Shown piece by piece: positions 13,703-16,946 of a stretch of DNA of 16,946 nucleotides (its first letter is position 1; each line of letters starts with the position of its first letter). The position numbers were made by a program, and so were the translations under genes. This stretch comes from an uncultured Candidatus Saccharibacteria bacterium. Its GTDB lineage: Bacteria; Patescibacteriota; Saccharimonadia; Saccharimonadales; UBA4665. The notes beneath the pieces are model-generated. The model worked only from the letters and a program-made list of their open reading frames with translations, made no database searches and was not told the origin of the DNA. The DNA is taken from assembly GCA_903891235.1 (NCBI GenBank), contig CAITDW010000232.1:1-16946 (forward strand), given 5' to 3'.

Positions 13703-14542
13703 TTAATTAACTGCTAATAATTCTCGGATTCGATCAACTGAATCTTGTTCGTTGTAGTCATCAAACCAAGATACATGCCAGCCCATCTTTTCGGCCGCCA
13801 TTAAATTTGTGCGTGAATCATCTATGAGTAAAATTTCATCTGGCTTACATTTACTGGCTTTTTCAGCAGCTTGATAGATTTCCATTTCTGGTTTGAGGTG
13901 ACCAACTTTAGATGAGTCTATGATCGCATCGTATCTTATATCGGGAACAAATTTTCTATGTATCAATTCGTCTAAAAAACCAGGCATAGAATTGGTGAGT
14001 AAGCCAACCTTATAATGTTGGGACGCCCATTCAATAAGCTCTGAACTCTCTCTGATTGGGACAACGGAATTGAAATAATATTCCTGCCACTGAATATCTT
14101 TAATGCCAAGAGCATTACTAAGTTCCTGATTAAAGTCATCCAAAGGGAACTCACCGCGGCAGACCTGATCATTGTAATGCCAGAATAGAGATTCTATCGT
14201 GTCAGATGGTTTACCGCTAATTTGAGCGAGTTCAGTAAATGCTCGATTGAAAAAATGAACTAAAAATCCATTAACATCAAAATAGATAAAGCCAACGCCA
14301 GATTTAGAAAGTTTTTTTTGTCTTATTCTGCTAGTATCGCCACTAATAAGAGCATCCAGATCAATGCCTATAGTAGAAGCAATCTTTTGTATAGTAAAAA
14401 TAGAAGGGGATTTAATCGCACCTCTTTCTATTTTTGCTAATGTAGAATAGCTTAATCCAGATTTATGGCAGAGATCTTGTTGTGTTAATCCAGCCTTCTG
14501 ACGTGCCTCTTGAAGGCGTTTGCCCAACCCTTTTTCATCCAT
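13703..14542 (-). CDS. XRE-type HTH fused to a HAD-like domain (279 aa)
   Basis: This looks like a DNA-binding regulator with an enzyme-derived sensor or effector domain. Numbered from ATG 14548, residues 7-68 are an XRE/Cro helix-turn-helix (GLTQQDLCHKSGLSYSTLAK, then ERGAIKSPS). Residues 84-280 are a class I HAD-like hydrolase: motif I FDVNGFLV (nucleophile Asp91), motif II LLTNS (Thr185), motif III Lys219 in GHLKPEMEIY, motif IV LLIDDS (Asp243/Asp244). The second Asp of motif I is Asn93, which normally weakens phosphatase activity, so the domain may bind a phospho-ligand or use another chemistry. I prefer the second ATG (14542): it lies 6 nt from an extended -10, while the first (14548) abuts that -10. 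It is a stand-alone gene downstream of the exonuclease operon; whether it controls that operon is unknown. Confidence 0.85.
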   Translation of the reverse strand: MDEKGLGKRLQEARQKAGLTQQDLCHKSGLSYSTLAKIERGAIKSPSIFTIQKIASTIGIDLDALISGDTSRIRQKKLSKSGVGFIYFDVNGFLVHFFNRAFTELAQISGKPSDTIESLFWHYNDQVCRGEFPLDDFNQELSNALGIKDIQWQEYYFNSVVPIRESSELIEWASQHYKVGLLTNSMPGFLDELIHRKFVPDIRYDAIIDSSKVGHLKPEMEIYQAAEKASKCKPDEILLIDDSRTNLMAAEKMGWHVSWFDDYNEQDSVDRIRELLAVN

Positions 14543-14548
14543 AGCCAT

Positions 14549-14557
14549 ATCTTACCA
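14549..14557 (-). promoter_or_regulatory. Extended -10 promoter of the XRE-HAD gene
   Basis: On the minus strand TG-G-TAAGAT runs directly into the first ATG (14548) and ends exactly 6 nt before the second ATG (14542). This supports the second ATG as a leaderless start. Confidence 0.5.
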
Positions 14558-14596
14558 GTCAAAATACAAAAAATAAAGATTATTGTTGCTAATGTT

Positions 14597-15202
14597 TTAT
14601 TGTTGGTTTTGTCTGGCTAGAAGACCTGCCATAGCAAAATGTATTTCTTGCTGGTACTCTGCATCATCTAAAGCATTATGAGTGAATTTTCTATCGGGCT
14701 TTATTATTTCTGGAAGGTTATCCTTTCTTGTGTCTCGCCAATCCCACTTACTATCGATTGCCATAGCCAAAGATTTTAAGTCGAAAGGGGCTATACCAAA
14801 AGGATTTTCAAGATTAGCTTTTTTGAAATACAAGTCTACAAATGCCCAATCAAAAGCAGCATTGAAAGCTGCAAATACTGGCTGCTTATCACTTTTAATA
14901 GACTGTTCTTCAATCCATTTATAAAAACTTGTCATTGCCTCCATTAGGTCTGGCGCTTCTTCTAAGAGCCTGTTCCGTGACAAACCGTGCTGTTCACAGA
15001 AATCCTTGTTTGCAGGAATAAAATCCTCGCTAGCAGGCTTAATTTCGGTGTAGTAGCTATCTCCCGTGACACTCTTTGCACCTATAGATAACATTGAGCC
15101 ATTTCCAGCTATACCATCAGCTTCTATATCTACATCAATGAAAAGCTGTGGTGATCTAGCGACTATTTCAGCTCCATCTTTCATGACTTCTTTTTTATTC
15201 AT
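14597..15202 (-). CDS. DEDDh-family 3'-5' exonuclease (DnaQ/RNase T-like), 201 aa
   Basis: This is a metal-dependent 3'-5' exonuclease acting on DNA or RNA ends. Motifs from ATG 15202: Exo I as FIDVDIEADG (Asp25, Glu27), Exo II as NAAFDWAF (Asn114, Asp118) and Exo III as HNALDDAEY (His175, Asp180). The order and spacing fit the DEDDh class. No polymerase or helicase domain is attached. I chose ATG 15202 because AAGGAG stands 8 nt upstream. An in-frame ATG at 15238 has no such site, though it directly follows the preceding stop. The gene closes a three-gene minus-strand operon behind a nucleotidyltransferase-like gene, suggesting that the enzymes work on the same nucleic-acid ends. Substrate cannot be read from sequence. 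Confidence 0.88.
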   Translation of the reverse strand: MNKKEVMKDGAEIVARSPQLFIDVDIEADGIAGNGSMLSIGAKSVTGDSYYTEIKPASEDFIPANKDFCEQHGLSRNRLLEEAPDLMEAMTSFYKWIEEQSIKSDKQPVFAAFNAAFDWAFVDLYFKKANLENPFGIAPFDLKSLAMAIDSKWDWRDTRKDNLPEIIKPDRKFTHNALDDAEYQQEIHFAMAGLLARQNQQ

Positions 15203-15210
15203 GCGTGCAT

Positions 15211-15216
15211 CTCCTT
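15211..15216 (-). promoter_or_regulatory. Ribosome binding site of the exonuclease gene (decides the start)
   Basis: AAGGAG on the minus strand lies 8 nt before the ATG at 15202 and inside the longer frame from 15238. It favours the shorter, 201-residue protein. Confidence 0.75.
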
Positions 15217-15240
15217 TGGCTGATTCATAATTTACCATAA

Positions 15241-15558
15241 TTAATCTTCTTTCCTATCTTGTTCGGTAGGTGACTGTTCATCTATTCTTGGTTCTATATT
15301 TTTTCTTTCAATTTTAGCTATCAAACTTTGTTGCATTTCATAGAGTTTTAAATTATTTTTTGTCATTGATGCTAAATTTTCATCTGTTAGCGCATCTAGC
15401 CATGCGGGATCACTATATCTTTTTATCTTTTCGGAAGAAGGTTCAACTAAACGTAAAGAATATAAAAACTCTTCTTGTAAATTATTGTTTTCGGAATCAC
15501 TATTTTTCATATTTTTATCACTTCTTTCTCTCTCATTTTTAGGATTAAAACTGTTCAT
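15241..15558 (-). CDS. Small charged protein of unknown function within the operon (105 aa)
   Basis: No family was recognised. The N-terminal 35 residues are polar and probably disordered (Asn, Glu, Lys, Ser, Asp). The middle is helical and best conserved-looking (SDPAWLDALTDENLASM, then LYEMQQSLIAKIERK). The C-terminus is polar and acidic. There is no membrane segment. I use ATG 15558, which follows the upstream gene's TGA by 1 nt; a longer TTG reading from 15573 would overlap that gene. It is likely translated by coupling with its neighbours. Sitting between a nucleotidyltransferase-like gene and an exonuclease, it may be an adaptor or inhibitor; this is inference only. Confidence 0.7.
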   Translation of the reverse strand: MNSFNPKNERERSDKNMKNSDSENNNLQEEFLYSLRLVEPSSEKIKRYSDPAWLDALTDENLASMTKNNLKLYEMQQSLIAKIERKNIEPRIDEQSPTEQDRKED

Positions 15559-15559
15559 A

Positions 15560-16946
15560 TCAATTGTTACCAACCATAGTTATTAAATCTTGAAAGGATT
15601 GATTATTTCGCAAAAATACCTCTGAGGCACCATTAACTTTACTAACCAATCTAGGAACTATCTGTTTAATTATATCAATAGATGCTCTTTTGTCCGTTGC
15701 AAAAACCGTCTTCAGTTCACTCAAACTAGTTATTAGTTCTGTATCTAACTCTTCCGGAGAGACTAAGCTGACTAGTTCAATAATCTGATCTATTGATTCT
15801 GGAACGCTATCCAAACTAAAAGATTGATCTTCAGATTCCAAATACTCACCAAGTAGACCCAAAGATTCAGACCTAGATGCCAACTCACTTGCGCTGGAAC
15901 TGAAAAGAGGTGCAAGAGACCTTGCTCCATCTATATCACCGCTAACCTTCAAAAAGTTATATGCTCTTTTTGCGACTTTCAAAAAATTAGGAGCATCTGG
16001 ATCTGAATAATGTTTAATGTCTTTTCTCAGAAAATCTAGATATTCTTTTCTTACCTTAGGATCTCTAAGATCTTCGGTGAGACTAAATTTACTAATATCG
16101 TCAAAATATATCTCCTGAAAACCAGATCCACGCTGTCTGTTGGTTACTAAAATTTCTCCCTTAGAATCAGAAATTTCAACATTTATCACTTTGGTTAGTT
16201 CTTTAACTTGGCCATCTACTTGAGCCAACCAATCTAACTTAACCATTGAAGGATTTTCACAAGCTTTTGCTAAATCTATACTACCGATTATAGTACCATC
16301 TTCTGTAGTAATATCTTTTCTACCAGACTTAATCTCATCGGCTGTCCATTTTATTCCTTTTCCTTTAATGCCATCTGGTGCATCCTCTGGATAAACTCCA
16401 ACTTTAAGTTCTAAAAACTTTAGACTGTCATCGGAAGATGTTTTTGATACTGTTTCTTGTAAAATACTTGCCAAAACTCTACCACCTGACTCTAAATCTT
16501 CAACCGAGATATCAACGTGCTCTGCAAAATCCATATCAGCAGGAAAGGGATTGATTTCTCTTTGAGCAAAACTACCACTTGCAACCATTGCAGATGTATA
16601 GGTAGCGCCTTCTTCGCTTCTTATAGCCATTACAGATTCACCACTACCTGATCTTATAGAATCAGCTACTTTAGACATTCTTTCTAAATCAGAATGACCG
16701 TCTATAATTGAATAGATTGATCCATACAATTTTTCACCACCTTCAGTACTTATTGAATAGATACCTCTATCCGCGTCAACTACTTCAGCAGTAGGATTAA
16801 AAAACAAAAATTCACGCTGAAGTGAAGCCATTTCTATCTGCTTATTTTGTTCTTCTAAATTCTCAGTCAATTCGGCTCTTGAGGCACCATATCTTTCTGT
16901 AAAATTATCATCAGAAATTGATTCATCATATATATCATCAGTAAGC
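15560..16946 (-). CDS. Pol-beta-type nucleotidyltransferase-like protein, 5' end beyond right edge
   Basis: The frame is open to the window edge, so this is the C-terminal 461 residues of a longer protein. The TTG at 16870 is not a convincing start. Numbering from that TTG, residues 98-115 read SGSFAQREINPFPADMDF, which fits the nucleotidyltransferase signature G-S-x(9-13)-D-h-D-h (Asp112 and Asp114 as metal ligands). A third acidic residue, Asp213, sits in MVKLDWLAQVDG, a strand-like setting as in this fold. Between them are FLELKVGVYP and WTADEIKSGRKDI. From about 255 on the protein is helical (EYLDFLRKDIKHY, FLKVAKRAYNFLKVSGD), like the partner domain of template-independent polymerases. 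It heads an operon with a 105-aa gene (1 nt apart) and a DEDDh exonuclease. The fold call comes from one motif read by eye; the substrate is unknown. Confidence 0.6.
   Translation of the reverse strand, partial: LTDDIYDESISDDNFTERYGASRAELTENLEEQNKQIEMASLQREFLFFNPTAEVVDADRGIYSISTEGGEKLYGSIYSIIDGHSDLERMSKVADSIRSGSGESVMAIRSEEGATYTSAMVASGSFAQREINPFPADMDFAEHVDISVEDLESGGRVLASILQETVSKTSSDDSLKFLELKVGVYPEDAPDGIKGKGIKWTADEIKSGRKDITTEDGTIIGSIDLAKACENPSMVKLDWLAQVDGQVKELTKVINVEISDSKGEILVTNRQRGSGFQEIYFDDISKFSLTEDLRDPKVRKEYLDFLRKDIKHYSDPDAPNFLKVAKRAYNFLKVSGDIDGARSLAPLFSSSASELASRSESLGLLGEYLESEDQSFSLDSVPESIDQIIELVSLVSPEELDTELITSLSELKTVFATDKRASIDIIKQIVPRLVSKVNGASEVFLRNNQSFQDLITMVGNN

Noticed and set aside
13702..13711. 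GTTAATTAAC palindrome between the convergent ends of valS and XRE-HAD
   Set aside because: It is short, AT-only in its core and mostly inside the last codons; no stem strong enough for a terminator.
1..16946. CRISPR array, tRNA or rRNA genes
   Set aside because: No regularly spaced repeats, cloverleaf-like segments or rRNA-like blocks were seen; nearly all sequence is coding.

Overview
The window is an AT-rich, densely packed bacterial segment that uses the standard genetic code (TGA reads as a stop, for example at the end of the rightmost gene). The best guess for the source is a Patescibacteria/CPR genome, most likely Candidatus Saccharibacteria (TM7). This rests on protein style, a short MurE-like ligase, type IV pilin-like leaders and a conserved-looking helical protein beside groEL. 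No rRNA or tRNA was found to confirm it, so the assignment is an inference.

Layout, left to right. (1) 1-3500: the 5' part of a bifunctional phosphoglucose/phosphomannose isomerase (minus, cut by the left edge), a divergent acidic protein of unknown function, and a groES-groEL operon on the minus strand with a vegetative-type promoter and a CIRCE operator. (2) 3500-4800: an arginine dihydrolase/dimethylargininase-type amidinohydrolase (plus) converging on a small unknown gene. (3) 4840-7071: two tandem paralogous GH26-type glycosidases. One sits on a type IV prepilin-like N-terminus; the other sits on a signal anchor followed by a short domain remnant. (4) 7100-8670: a scar region with a small gene whose 3' end runs into a truncated, frame-disrupted IS1595-type transposase, then a 75-aa unknown gene bracketed by 25-bp imperfect inverted repeats. 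(5) 8674-13696: a MurE-like ligase diverging from tsaD across a palindromic -10 element, then valS. (6) 13703-16946, all minus: an XRE-HAD fusion protein, and a tight three-gene operon encoding (in order of transcription) a Pol-beta-type nucleotidyltransferase-like protein (open at the right edge), a 105-aa protein and a DEDDh 3'-5' exonuclease.

A signal running through the whole window is how genes start. About ten start codons lie only 6-11 nt from a good -10 hexamer, often an extended -10, with no Shine-Dalgarno sequence. These transcripts are predicted to be leaderless or nearly so. Other genes (isomerase, the acidic protein, groES, groEL, exonuclease) have purine-rich ribosome binding sites. 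This rule also decides several starts: XRE-HAD at 14542, the small gene at 4766, and GTG for the second GH26.

The most system-like parts are the nucleotidyltransferase/small protein/exonuclease operon, the two surface-anchored GH26 enzymes, and the XRE-HAD protein with an altered HAD motif I. All functional statements come from motif reading by eye; no database search was run.
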